Assembly (NCBI RefSeq): GCF_008065375.1
Contig: NZ_VJYI01000012.1
Span: 1 to 64,000 of the forward strand
From: Nonomuraea sp. SYSU D8015
GTDB lineage: Bacteria; Actinomycetota; Actinomycetes; Streptosporangiales; Streptosporangiaceae
Reading direction: 5' to 3'
Length of the DNA: 64,000 nucleotides
Shown here: positions 52,875 to 61,625 of the stretch, one piece after another
Layout of the letters: each line of letters starts with the position of its first letter
How positions within the stretch are numbered: position 1 is the stretch's first letter
Translations under genes and position numbers: made by a program
Notes under the pieces: generated by a model
Told to the model about the DNA's origin: nothing
The model's database searches: none
The model's input: only the letters and a program-made list of their open reading frames with translations

Positions 52875-54970
52875 GCTTCTCCTCCATAGATCCGCGGGAA
52901 ATGCACCGGCTCGGGCTCGGCGTGCAGACCGCGGGAAGGGATCTGACCGACTGCGCGGCGATGCTGCGCGGGCTGATGGACATGCTCGGCACGACCCACC
53001 CCGGCGTCACGACGATCGACCGGACCGGGCGCTGGCTCACCGACCAGGCTCCCGATCTGTACCGGCGGCGGGATCTCGCCTACGAGGCGCAGAACGTCAA
53101 GACCGACGTGTTCGGCAACCCGGCGCCGGGCGCCGTCGTGCCGCCGGGGAAGGTGCGGATCGAGGAGTCGCGCCTGATCCCGGCCAAGGTCCGTGCCGAG
53201 GCGGCGCTGGCGGCGCCGCTGGTCCATGCCGCCGCCCAGGGAGACGCCGACGCGCTCAAACGGCTGGCGGCCTACAAGGACCGGATGTCCGACCCGGCGT
53301 TCGCCACCGCGCTGCTCGAGGAGATCGGCCCGCAGGCCCTCGTCAGCCTGCCCGCCCTCATGGCGGCGCGGGTCTCCAAGGCCATCGGGACCGAACCCGG
53401 CAGGACGGAGGCGATGCGGCGCGACAACCGGGCGCTGCTGTCCATGCTGAGCAAGGCCCTGGCCGCGGCGACCGACCCCGCCAGGCCCACACGCGTCGGC
53501 ACACGCTTCCTCGACGCGTTGCGCGAGGAGGGCAGGAAGGAACGCAAGGCGCCGGGAGCGGAGGGGCAGACGTACGCGGGGTACTGGGCGTTCGGGCAGA
53601 TCCTGGCGGCCGATCCGGGGGCGAAGTACAGCGCGTGGTTCATGAGCACGATCGGCCGCGACATGATCGCATGGGATCGGGAGTACCTGAAGAAGAATCA
53701 CGTGCCGTTCATGCCGCGGGACGACGCGTCGTACGGCCTCGTCGCACCCATGGACACCAGGCCGGTCGCGGGCTCGCCGGACATCGCCGCGGCCGATCCC
53801 ATCGCCGCGCTGATGACTCTGGCAGGCGCGTCGCGGGAGAACGCCCAAACGCTGCTGGGACATGGGGACACGCTCAAGTATCTCCTGCATGACCGGCGTC
53901 CCCAGTGGGGGATGGGCGACAGGGGAGAGTCGCTCGGAGGGGCGATGGAAGCCGCGATGAAGGGCGCCGACGAGGCGTCGAAGCGGCTGGCGGCATCGGC
54001 CACCCACATCATCGCCGATGACGTACAACCGCACGTGTCGTTCGACAGCAACGGACAAATCCGCTTCAAGAACCCTTCGGAGCTCGACCGGCTCGCCGGC
54101 ATCCGTGACAACATGGGCCGCATTCTCACCGAACACTCCGACGACATCGTCCGAGCGACCTATATGACTCCTCGTAAGCCGTCGGATGGCGGCCTCACGG
54201 GGAACGTGGACGGAGAGGTCTTCGCCCGTTTCGACAAGAAGAAACTCGATTTGGTGCTGCTCGACATCACGTCGGACGACAAGGCGTACCAAGCTTTGCT
54301 CCTCGGCCAGGTGGCGCACATGCGGGGCCGGATCGACCAGGCGGTGGCGCAACGCAACCCGTCGTGGGCCAAGAACGAGATCACGATCGGCTCCAATGCG
54401 CTGGGACACCTTCTGGAGGCCCGCAAGCAGGGATTGGTCGCACGCGGCAAGGAGGCGGACGAGGTGGACGCCCAGTTCCGTAAATTGGTTGAGGACGGGA
54501 TCGGGCTCGTCCCGATTCCCGGGGCCAACCAGGTGGGGAAACTGGGAATCAAGGCCGCCGGCACCATTTACGAGAACTTCGTCAAGGCAGGCTATGCGAA
54601 GGCTGGAGACTGGCTCGCGGAGCAGGCCGGGCACGGCGGCGGGAAAACGGCCAAAGCCTACGGGGAGGCGGCGTCGAACGAACAAGTCGCCCAGGAAATG
54701 GTGAAACAGATGCTCCAATCCTCCACCGTGGCCCACGAAAACTACCGTCGTGATGACCTGCGCGGGCCTTTCGTGGTGGGCGATCCGCCGCGGATCAAGG
54801 CTCTCGAGGACATGACCGCACATGAACACGAGAATTTCGAGGAGTGGCTGCGCAGGAACTCCACCGTGCCGGACGACTTCGGAAAAGCGCAGTCGAACAT
54901 CCTCAACGGCGCGAACGATTTCGACAGGAACGTCGGCATCGAGAAGCCGAAGGACGCCTCCGGTGGTTAG
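52871..54970 (+). CDS. large actinobacterial protein of the DUF6571 kind (putative T7SS-linked)
   Basis: 699 residues. The N-terminal ~60 residues (IDPREMHRLGLGVQTAGRDLTDCAAMLRGLMDML) look like an ESX helical hairpin that could pair with the preceding WXG-like protein. Then comes a long helical body (PAFATALLEEIGPQALVSLPALMAAR; ADPIAALMTLAGASRENAQTLL) and a C-terminal GIGLVPIPGANQVGKLGIKAAGTIYENFVKAGY segment. Recalled as resembling DUF6571 proteins; I cannot confirm this. There is no signal peptide and no toxin active site I can name. Codons become less GC-rich towards the end. Overlaps its neighbours on both sides. Confidence 0.62.
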   Translation: MSFSSIDPREMHRLGLGVQTAGRDLTDCAAMLRGLMDMLGTTHPGVTTIDRTGRWLTDQAPDLYRRRDLAYEAQNVKTDVFGNPAPGAVVPPGKVRIEESRLIPAKVRAEAALAAPLVHAAAQGDADALKRLAAYKDRMSDPAFATALLEEIGPQALVSLPALMAARVSKAIGTEPGRTEAMRRDNRALLSMLSKALAAATDPARPTRVGTRFLDALREEGRKERKAPGAEGQTYAGYWAFGQILAADPGAKYSAWFMSTIGRDMIAWDREYLKKNHVPFMPRDDASYGLVAPMDTRPVAGSPDIAAADPIAALMTLAGASRENAQTLLGHGDTLKYLLHDRRPQWGMGDRGESLGGAMEAAMKGADEASKRLAASATHIIADDVQPHVSFDSNGQIRFKNPSELDRLAGIRDNMGRILTEHSDDIVRATYMTPRKPSDGGLTGNVDGEVFARFDKKKLDLVLLDITSDDKAYQALLLGQVAHMRGRIDQAVAQRNPSWAKNEITIGSNALGHLLEARKQGLVARGKEADEVDAQFRKLVEDGIGLVPIPGANQVGKLGIKAAGTIYENFVKAGYAKAGDWLAEQAGHGGGKTAKAYGEAASNEQVAQEMVKQMLQSSTVAHENYRRDDLRGPFVVGDPPRIKALEDMTAHEHENFEEWLRRNSTVPDDFGKAQSNILNGANDFDRNVGIEKPKDASGG

Positions 54971-55580
54971 GCCTCTGGCGGTGACGCTTTGTCTGGGCGC
55001 CATGGTCATGTCGAGCGCTTCCTGTACGCCGGACGGAGCGGTTATCCCGACTCCCGCCACGTCTGTCCCGACATCCGCCACGTCGCCGGCCCGGCGTCCC
55101 ATCGCCGACCGGCCTCCCTACCTGTGCTATTTCATCCCGCAGGCCGCCGTGCCGGATTTGACCGGATACACCGGCGCCTACAAGGCCGGCTCCGACAAAC
55201 GCGATCCCGAGGGCTATAACTGCGGGATTTCCAACGAGGAGCAGAGCATCGTCCTCACGAGTTACGACGTGTCCGCCCGGCGGGAGCTCATTGACAACTT
55301 CATGAGGCGCGGTGCGAAGGAAGGCCGGGTGAAAATCCCTCGGGAGCTCGGCGTGGGGGAGATGAGCGACTATGAGATCAGGCTCCATCCCTACCGCACG
55401 GTGGGAGCCTGGTTCCGTTGCGGGAACAAGAACTCGCTCATCACCATCTACGTCAGAAAAAATCCGGCCCGGGACCAGGACCACGACCTCGTCCAGCTCA
55501 TGGAAATAGCCCAGCGGCGGTTCGCAGAGATGTTCTCGTGCAAACCCGGCGGACCGCCGCCGGTCGAGAAATCACGGTGA
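54963..55580 (+). CDS. lipoprotein, third gene of the WXG cassette
   Basis: 205 residues. Signal with lipobox (LCLGAMVMSSASC), then a Pro/Thr/Ser spacer and a folded domain with paired Cys (YLCYFIP, YNCGISNE, WFRCGNKNS, FSCKPGG). The GTG at 54963 lies 8 bp inside the previous gene with AAGGA upstream, so it is co-translated. An extracytoplasmic partner, immunity or receptor role is possible but unproven. Its end overlaps pgl (convergent) by 9 bp. Confidence 0.7.
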   Translation: MVRPLAVTLCLGAMVMSSASCTPDGAVIPTPATSVPTSATSPARRPIADRPPYLCYFIPQAAVPDLTGYTGAYKAGSDKRDPEGYNCGISNEEQSIVLTSYDVSARRELIDNFMRRGAKEGRVKIPRELGVGEMSDYEIRLHPYRTVGAWFRCGNKNSLITIYVRKNPARDQDHDLVQLMEIAQRRFAEMFSCKPGGPPPVEKSR

Positions 55581-56345
55581 CGCCGGGCGTCCCAGCTCCG
55601 GCGGGATCTTGGCCGCCGCCGCCCGGTCCAGCAGGAACAGGGTGCGGCCGCGTCCGCGGGCGCCGGCGGCGGGCACCTGCACTGGTCCCGAGTGCGACAG
55701 GGACAGGCGGACCGCGCCCGACTTCTCCTCGCCGGCCGCCACCAGCCACACCTCCCGCGCCGCCTGGATGGACGGGAGCGTCAGGGAGATGCGGGTGGGC
55801 GGTGGCTTGGGGGAGCCGTGGACGGCGACCACCGAGCGCGTGTCGTACAGCGCCGGCATGCCGGGGAACAGCGAGGCCACGTGCGCGTCCGGGCCCATGC
55901 CCAGCAGCATCACGTCGAAGCTCGGCACCGGGCCGTGGTCCTCGGGGCGGGCCGCGGCGCGCAGCTCGGCGGCGTAGGACTCGGCCGACTCCTCCGCCGT
56001 CATGCCCGAGTCGGGACCGCGCATGACGTGGACCCGTTCGGGGTCCACGTCCACGTGGTCGAGCAGGGCCTCGCGGGCGCCGGTCTCGTTGCGCTCCTTG
56101 TCGCCGGAGGGCAGGAAGCGCTCGTCGCCCCACCAGACGTCCAGACGCCGCCAGTCGACGGCGTCGCGGGCGGGCGTGTCGGCGATGGCCGCCAGGGTCG
56201 CGATGCCGACCGTGCCGCCGGTCAGCACGATCGACGCCGACCCCCTGGCCGACTGGATGTCCACCAGGCGGGTGATGATCCGCGCCGCGACGGCCTTGGC
56301 CAGGACGTCGGCGCTGCGGTGGACGACAACGTTGGGGACGCTCAC
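55572..56345 (-). CDS. pgl: 6-phosphogluconolactonase
   Basis: 257 residues. VVHRSADVLAKAVAARIITRLVDIQ, the GGTVGIATLAAI loop, DVWWGDERFLPSGDKERNE (~78), VMLLGMGPDAHVASLFPG (~143) and ISLTLPSIQAAREVWLVAAG fit the DevB-type lactonase. Hydrolyses 6-phosphogluconolactone made by Zwf. GTG 56345 gives the usual start; ATG 56381, which overlaps the opcA stop as ATGA, would add 12 residues. Confidence 0.93.
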   Translation of the reverse strand: MSVPNVVVHRSADVLAKAVAARIITRLVDIQSARGSASIVLTGGTVGIATLAAIADTPARDAVDWRRLDVWWGDERFLPSGDKERNETGAREALLDHVDVDPERVHVMRGPDSGMTAEESAESYAAELRAAARPEDHGPVPSFDVMLLGMGPDAHVASLFPGMPALYDTRSVVAVHGSPKPPPTRISLTLPSIQAAREVWLVAAGEEKSGAVRLSLSHSGPVQVPAAGARGRGRTLFLLDRAAAAKIPPELGRPASP

Positions 56346-56377
56346 AGACCCTACTTTCTCAGCCACGATCTCTCGGG

Positions 56378-57292
56378 TCATCCCTTGTACGTCCGGGCGA
56401 ACCGCTTGACCGCGGCCTCGTAGATCTCGTCGCTGTCGAGCCTGCGCAGCTCCTCGGCCATCAGCTCCGAGGTGTGCCGCCTGGCCAGAGCCACGTTCCG
56501 GTCCGGCTGGCCCGGGCGCGAGAGCGTGGCCAGCCGGGCGTCGGTCCTGACCACGGACAGCTCGCCCCCGTCCAGCTTCAGGCGCACGGTGGTGATCCCG
56601 GGGCCGGGCGATTCGAGGACCTCGATGTGCACCCCGAGCCGCTCCGACAGCCAGGCGGCCAGCAGCGGCGCGCTCGGGTTGCCCGAGGAGGCCTCCACGA
56701 CCCCTTCGTACACCTTGCCCACCGGCTGGTCGAACGCGGCCGCGAGCAGGCTCCGCCACGGCGTCAGGCGGGCCCACGCCAGGTCGGTGTCGCCGCGGGC
56801 GTACCCCTTGGCCCTGGTCACCAGCGACGTGACGCCGCCGTCATCGAAGCCTCTGGCGTCGGTGATGCGGCGCTGCGCCAGCGCCCCGATCGCGTCCTTG
56901 GACGGCACGTCCGGGGCCTTGCCCGGCCACCAGGCCACGACCGGTGTGTCGGGCAGCAGCAGCGGGCTGACCACCGAGTCGGCGTGCTGGGTCAGCTCGC
57001 CGTACAGGCGCAGCACCACCACCTCGCCCGGCGTGGACTCGCCGATGCGCAGCTCGGCGTCGAGCCTGATGGGCTCCTCGACCTCACGGTTGATCACCAC
57101 GATGATGCGCGACGGGTGCTCGCGGGCCGCCTCGCTGGCGGCGCGCAGCGCGTCGTACTGGTGGCGCTCCTCGCAGACCACGACGAGCGTCAGGACCATG
57201 CCGATGGCGGGCGCGCCCATCTGGTGGCGCAGGTGCGTGAACTGCGCCGAGATCTTGCCTGCCGTCGTGTCCGACAGCATGAAAGTCGTCAC
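56378..57292 (-). CDS. opcA: glucose-6-phosphate dehydrogenase assembly protein OpcA
   Basis: 304 residues. Matches the actinobacterial/cyanobacterial OpcA family (LVVVCEERHQYDALRAASEAAREHPSRIIVVI; VVSPLLLPDTPVVAWWPGKAPD; DLAWARLTPWRSLLAAAFD). It is needed for full Zwf activity. GTG 57292 starts right at the base after the zwf TAA, so the two are coupled. Confidence 0.93.
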   Translation of the reverse strand: MTTFMLSDTTAGKISAQFTHLRHQMGAPAIGMVLTLVVVCEERHQYDALRAASEAAREHPSRIIVVINREVEEPIRLDAELRIGESTPGEVVVLRLYGELTQHADSVVSPLLLPDTPVVAWWPGKAPDVPSKDAIGALAQRRITDARGFDDGGVTSLVTRAKGYARGDTDLAWARLTPWRSLLAAAFDQPVGKVYEGVVEASSGNPSAPLLAAWLSERLGVHIEVLESPGPGITTVRLKLDGGELSVVRTDARLATLSRPGQPDRNVALARRHTSELMAEELRRLDSDEIYEAAVKRFARTYKG

Positions 57293-58924
57293 TTAGAGTC
57301 TCCTCCACACGCGCCCGTCGCGGGCCATCATCGCGTTCGCCGACTCCGGCCCCCACGAGCCGGACTCGTACGGCTCCGGCTGGCCCTGCGTGGCCCAGAA
57401 CTCCTCGATCGGGTCGAGGATCTTCCACGACAACTCCACCTCCCGCTGGTGCGGGAAGAGCGGCGGGTCGCCGATCATCACGTCGAGCAGCAGCCGCTCG
57501 TAGGCCTCCGGTGACGACTCCAGGAACGACTCGCCGTAGGCGAAGTCCATGGACACGTCGCGCACCTCCATCGCGGTCCCGGGAACCTTGGACCCGAACC
57601 GCACGGTGATGCCCTCGTCCGGCTGCACCCGGATGACCAGCGCGTTCTGGCCGAGGATCTCGACGTCGTCCTTGCTGAAGGGCAGGTGCGGCGCCCGCTG
57701 GAACACCACCGCCACCTCGGTCACCCGCCGGCCCAGGCGCTTGCCGGTCCGCAGGTAGAACGGCACTCCCGCCCACCGCCGGTTGGCGATCTCCAGCTTG
57801 ATGGCGGCGTACGTCTCGGTGATCGACTCGCGCGAGATGCCCTCTTCCTCCAGGTAGCCGACGACCTTCTCACCGCCCTGCCAGCCCGCCGAGTATTGGC
57901 CGCGCGCCGTGTTGAGCCCCAGGTTGGCCGGCAACTGCACGGCCTTGAGCACCTTCTCCTTCTCCCGCCGCAGCGCCTGGGCGTCGAACGAGGTCGGGTC
58001 CTCCATCGCGACCAGCGCGAGGAGCTGGAGCAGGTGGTTCTGGATCACGTCGCGGGCCGCGCCGATGCCGTCGTAGTAGCCCGCGCGCCCGCCGATGCCG
58101 ATGTCCTCGGCCATCGTGATCTGCACGTGGTCGACGAAGCCGCGGTTCCAGATCGGCTCGTAGAGGTTGTTGGCGAACCTCAGCGCCATGATGTTCTGGA
58201 CGGTCTCCTTGCCCAGGTAGTGGTCGATCCGGAAGATCGAGCTCTCCGGGAACGCCGACGTGGTGATCTCGTTGAGCTCGTGGGCCGACTGCAGGTTGTG
58301 ACCGAACGGCTTCTCGATCACGACTCGCCGCCACGACCCTTCGGGCGCGTCGGCCAGCCCGGTGCGCTTGAGCTGCTCCACCACCAAGGGGAAGAACTTC
58401 GGCGGCACCGAAAGGTAGAACGCGTAGTTTCCGCCAGTGCCGCGCGTCTGGTCGATCTCGGCCAAGGCCATGGCCAGCGCGTCGAAGGCCCCGTCGTCGG
58501 AGAACTCGCCGGGCACGAAGTGGATGCCCTCGAGCAGCTGCTTCCAGACCTCCTCACGGAACGGCGTCCTCGCGTGCGCCTTGACCGCGTCGTGCGTCAG
58601 CTGGGCGAAATCCTGGTCTTTCCAATCACGCCGGGCGAAACCGACCAGCGAGAACCCCGGCGGCAGCAGCCCCCGGTTCCCCAGGTCGTAGATCGCCGGC
58701 AGCAGCTTGCGCTTGGCCAGGTCACCCGTCACGCCGAACAACACCATCACGCACGGTCCCGCCACGCGGGGCAGCCGCTTGTCGCGCGGGTCCCGCAGCG
58801 GGTTGGCGGCCACCACGTCCAGCGTGGTCGACGTGCCCGCGACGGCCGCCGCCGCGGTGACGGCCTCCTCCGCGGGCGCAGCCGTGGTGACGGATTCCTC
58901 AGGGGGTGCTGCCGGGTCTGTCAT
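57293..58924 (-). CDS. zwf: glucose-6-phosphate 1-dehydrogenase
   Basis: 543 residues. NADP motif VLFGVTGDLAKRKLLPAIYDL (~60), the substrate site RIDHYLGKETVQNI with its Lys (~232), and EKPFGHNLQSA. About 40 residues of Ala/Thr/Glu-rich sequence lie in front. The first step of the pentose phosphate pathway; makes NADPH. ATG 58924 is one base after the pgi stop. Confidence 0.97.
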   Translation of the reverse strand: MTDPAAPPEESVTTAAPAEEAVTAAAAVAGTSTTLDVVAANPLRDPRDKRLPRVAGPCVMVLFGVTGDLAKRKLLPAIYDLGNRGLLPPGFSLVGFARRDWKDQDFAQLTHDAVKAHARTPFREEVWKQLLEGIHFVPGEFSDDGAFDALAMALAEIDQTRGTGGNYAFYLSVPPKFFPLVVEQLKRTGLADAPEGSWRRVVIEKPFGHNLQSAHELNEITTSAFPESSIFRIDHYLGKETVQNIMALRFANNLYEPIWNRGFVDHVQITMAEDIGIGGRAGYYDGIGAARDVIQNHLLQLLALVAMEDPTSFDAQALRREKEKVLKAVQLPANLGLNTARGQYSAGWQGGEKVVGYLEEEGISRESITETYAAIKLEIANRRWAGVPFYLRTGKRLGRRVTEVAVVFQRAPHLPFSKDDVEILGQNALVIRVQPDEGITVRFGSKVPGTAMEVRDVSMDFAYGESFLESSPEAYERLLLDVMIGDPPLFPHQREVELSWKILDPIEEFWATQGQPEPYESGSWGPESANAMMARDGRVWRRL

Positions 58925-58925
58925 C

Positions 58926-60527
58926 TCAAACCTCCTGTGCGGCTGCGAGCAGGTGCGCGACTCCTGCCGCGCGGTCGGTCAAATGCAGGCGTACGGCGGG
59001 CCGCCCGCGCGTGGCGAGCGCCTCCAGGTCGCCGAGGGCCTGGGCGAGCTGGAGACGGCCCAGGGTGTGCGGCAGGCCGGGGACCGCGACGTCCTCGGTC
59101 ACCACCCCGGTGATCTGCAGGAACACCCCGTTCTGGGGCCCGCCCTTGTGGTACTGGCCGGTCGAGTGCAGGAACCGCGGCCCCCACCCGAACGTCACCG
59201 GCCGGTCGGTACGCAGCGCCAGCAACGCCCGCAGCGTGGCCGGGTCGGCCATCATCCAGGCGTCGGTCATCTGCTCGAAGTCGGCCCCGTCGGGCACCGG
59301 CGCGTCGAACGCCGCCAGCCGGTCGAGGTAGGCCGTCACCGACAGGTAGCCGTCCGCGGGGATCGCGTGCAGCAGGTCGGCGAACACGCCTTGCAGGTCC
59401 TTGGCCCCCGTCGGCCCGTACACCTCGACCGGGCCGTCGACCAGCGAGGGCGCGCCCGTGGGCAGGTCGGGCAGGGCCAGCAGGGCGGAGGTGTTGTCCT
59501 CGGACTCGGCCAGGTCCGGCCGGGCGGCCGGGTCGGTCTCCAGCAGCAGCGCGGCGACGGCGGCGGCGTACTCCCAGACCAGGAACTGCGCCCCCAGGGG
59601 TCCGTCCACGCGCACGTCCCCGACGTCCGACTCGATGGCGACGACCAGCTCGTCCGCGGCCCGGTTGGGGTCGGCGCCCACGACCGGCAGGATCCCCCTG
59701 CCCTGCTTGCCGGTGGCCTCGGCGATCAGCTGCTCGATCCAGCCGGGCAGCCCGGCGATGGCCGACAGCTGGTCCTCCAGCAGCAGCTTGTCGCGCCCGG
59801 CCAGCGCCGCGCCGCCGAGCGCCGCCCCGAGGGCCAGCCCGGGGTTGCCCTCGTCAAGTGACAGCAGCGGCAGCACCTCGCCTGCCTCGTCGAGCAGGCG
59901 CTCCACGTCGGCGCCCGCCAGCGCGCTCGGCACCAGCGCCGCCGCGGACAGCGCCGGACGCCAGACGCCGTCGGCCGGGCCCTGGCCGCCGGTCGTCGTG
60001 TCGGGCACCAGGTGGTGGCCGCGCTCGGCGGCCCGCCGGCCCAGCGGCGAGCCGGGATCGGCCACGACCACGATCCGGTCGGCGCTCGCGAGGCCGGCCT
60101 GCGCGAACAGCTCCTCGTAGATCCGCAGCACGCAGTCGGTCTCCACAGCCTGGCCCGCCACCACCAGGACCGTCGGCTCCAGCGGCTCGGCCAGCGCGCG
60201 CCGCACCTGCCCGGGGTCGGTCGTGTCGAGCACGGTGAGCGGCACGTCCGCGGTGTCGCAGATCACCTCCGCGGCCAGCGCCGGGCCGCCCGTCGCGGCC
60301 AGCACCACGTTCGTCAGGCCCGCGGCCCCGGCCCGGGCGGCGAGCTCGCCCAGCTCGGGCAGCAGCTCGCGGGAGACGCGGAACGGCACCGCCCGCGTCT
60401 CGGCGTCCTCGCCCCACAGCGTGGGGTCGCCGGCGGCGAGCCGGGCGGGCACGCCGTCGGCGGAGAGGCGCCCCGCGACGGAGGCGGCGGCCGAAGCCAC
60501 CCCTCCGTCGCGGTAGAGCACGTCCAT
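58926..60527 (-). CDS. pgi: glucose-6-phosphate isomerase (actinobacterial/Tal-Pgi type)
   Basis: 533 residues. Diverged from E. coli Pgi but keeps TNVVLAATGGPALAAEVI, SLDEGNPGLALGAALGGAALAGRDKLLLE, LIAEATGKQGRGILPVVG (~272) and SVTAYLDRL...FGWGPRFLHSTGQYHKGG near the end. The usual GGRFS motif is not seen. It resembles the Pgi half of Tal-Pgi fusion proteins; here the two remain separate, with tal and pgi overlapping as GTGATG. ATG 60527 or GTG 60530. Confidence 0.9.
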   Translation of the reverse strand: MDVLYRDGGVASAAASVAGRLSADGVPARLAAGDPTLWGEDAETRAVPFRVSRELLPELGELAARAGAAGLTNVVLAATGGPALAAEVICDTADVPLTVLDTTDPGQVRRALAEPLEPTVLVVAGQAVETDCVLRIYEELFAQAGLASADRIVVVADPGSPLGRRAAERGHHLVPDTTTGGQGPADGVWRPALSAAALVPSALAGADVERLLDEAGEVLPLLSLDEGNPGLALGAALGGAALAGRDKLLLEDQLSAIAGLPGWIEQLIAEATGKQGRGILPVVGADPNRAADELVVAIESDVGDVRVDGPLGAQFLVWEYAAAVAALLLETDPAARPDLAESEDNTSALLALPDLPTGAPSLVDGPVEVYGPTGAKDLQGVFADLLHAIPADGYLSVTAYLDRLAAFDAPVPDGADFEQMTDAWMMADPATLRALLALRTDRPVTFGWGPRFLHSTGQYHKGGPQNGVFLQITGVVTEDVAVPGLPHTLGRLQLAQALGDLEALATRGRPAVRLHLTDRAAGVAHLLAAAQEV

Positions 60528-61618
60528 CACGGAACCAGGTTCTTGCTGACGCTCTCGAGCAGCTCGTTCCAGGACGCCTCGAACTTCTGCACGCCCTCCT
60601 CCTCCAGCACCTTCACCACGTCGTCGTAGTCGACGCCGGCCTCCTTGAGCGCCGCCATGACGTTCCAGGCGTCCTCGTAGAACGGGCGCACGGTGTCGCC
60701 GGTGATGTCGGCGTGGTCGGCGGTCGCGTCGAGTGTCTTCTCCGGCATCGTGTTGACCGTGCCGGGGGCGACGAGCTGGTCGACGTAGAGGGTGTCGGCG
60801 TATTCGGGGTTCTTCACGCCGGTCGAGGCCCACAGCGGGCGCTGCGGCCGGGCGCCGGCGGCCCGCAGGCGCTGCCAGCGCTCGGAGTTCATGACCTCCT
60901 CGTACGCCGCGTACGCCAGCCGCGCGTTGGCCACGGCCGCCTTGCCCTTCAGCTCCGGCTTGCCCAGCTTGTCGAGCCGCTTGTCGATCTCGGTGTCGAC
61001 CCGGCTGACGAAGAACGAGGCCACCGACTCGATCGTGGCCAGGTTGAGCCCCTTGGCCTGCGCGGCCTCCAGGCCGGCCAGCCAGGCGTCCATGACCGCG
61101 CGGTAGCGCTCCAGCGAGAAGATCAGCGTGACGTTGACGCTGATGCCCTCGGAGATGGCCTGCGTGATCGCCGGCAGGCCCTCGAGCGTCGCCGGGATCT
61201 TGATGAACAGGTTGGGCCGGTCGACCATCCACCACAGCGCCCGGGCCTCGGCCACGGTCTTCTCGCTCTCGTGGGCCAGGCGCGGGTCGACCTCCAGCGA
61301 CACGCGGCCGTCCACGCCGCCGGTGGCGTCGTAGACCGGGCGCAGCACGTCGCAGGCCCAGCGGATGTCGTACGTCGTGATCGCGCGCACCGCCTCGTCC
61401 ACGGTCACGCCACGGACGGCCAGGTCGTGCAGCTGCACGTCGTAGGCGTCGCCCTTGCTGAGCGCGCCGGCGAAGATCGTCGGGTTGGACGTGACCCCGA
61501 CGACGTTCTTCTCCTTGATCAGCTGCTCGAGGTTGCCGCTGCGCAGGCGCTCACGGCTGATGTCGTCGAGCCAGATGGCCACGCCCTGGCCGGACAGCTT
61601 GTTGAGGATCTCGCTCAT
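60527..61618 (-). CDS. tal: transaldolase
   Basis: 363 residues. VAIWLDDISRERL (~14), GVTSNPTIFAGAL (~41), LFIKIPATLEGLPAI with the Schiff-base Lys (~140), SVNVTLIFSLERY and LWASTGVKNPEYADTLYV (~265) mark an actinobacterial transaldolase. ATG 61618; eight bases before it is the tkt stop. Confidence 0.96.
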   Translation of the reverse strand: MSEILNKLSGQGVAIWLDDISRERLRSGNLEQLIKEKNVVGVTSNPTIFAGALSKGDAYDVQLHDLAVRGVTVDEAVRAITTYDIRWACDVLRPVYDATGGVDGRVSLEVDPRLAHESEKTVAEARALWWMVDRPNLFIKIPATLEGLPAITQAISEGISVNVTLIFSLERYRAVMDAWLAGLEAAQAKGLNLATIESVASFFVSRVDTEIDKRLDKLGKPELKGKAAVANARLAYAAYEEVMNSERWQRLRAAGARPQRPLWASTGVKNPEYADTLYVDQLVAPGTVNTMPEKTLDATADHADITGDTVRPFYEDAWNVMAALKEAGVDYDDVVKVLEEEGVQKFEASWNELLESVSKNLVP

Positions 61619-61625
61619 GTTCTCT

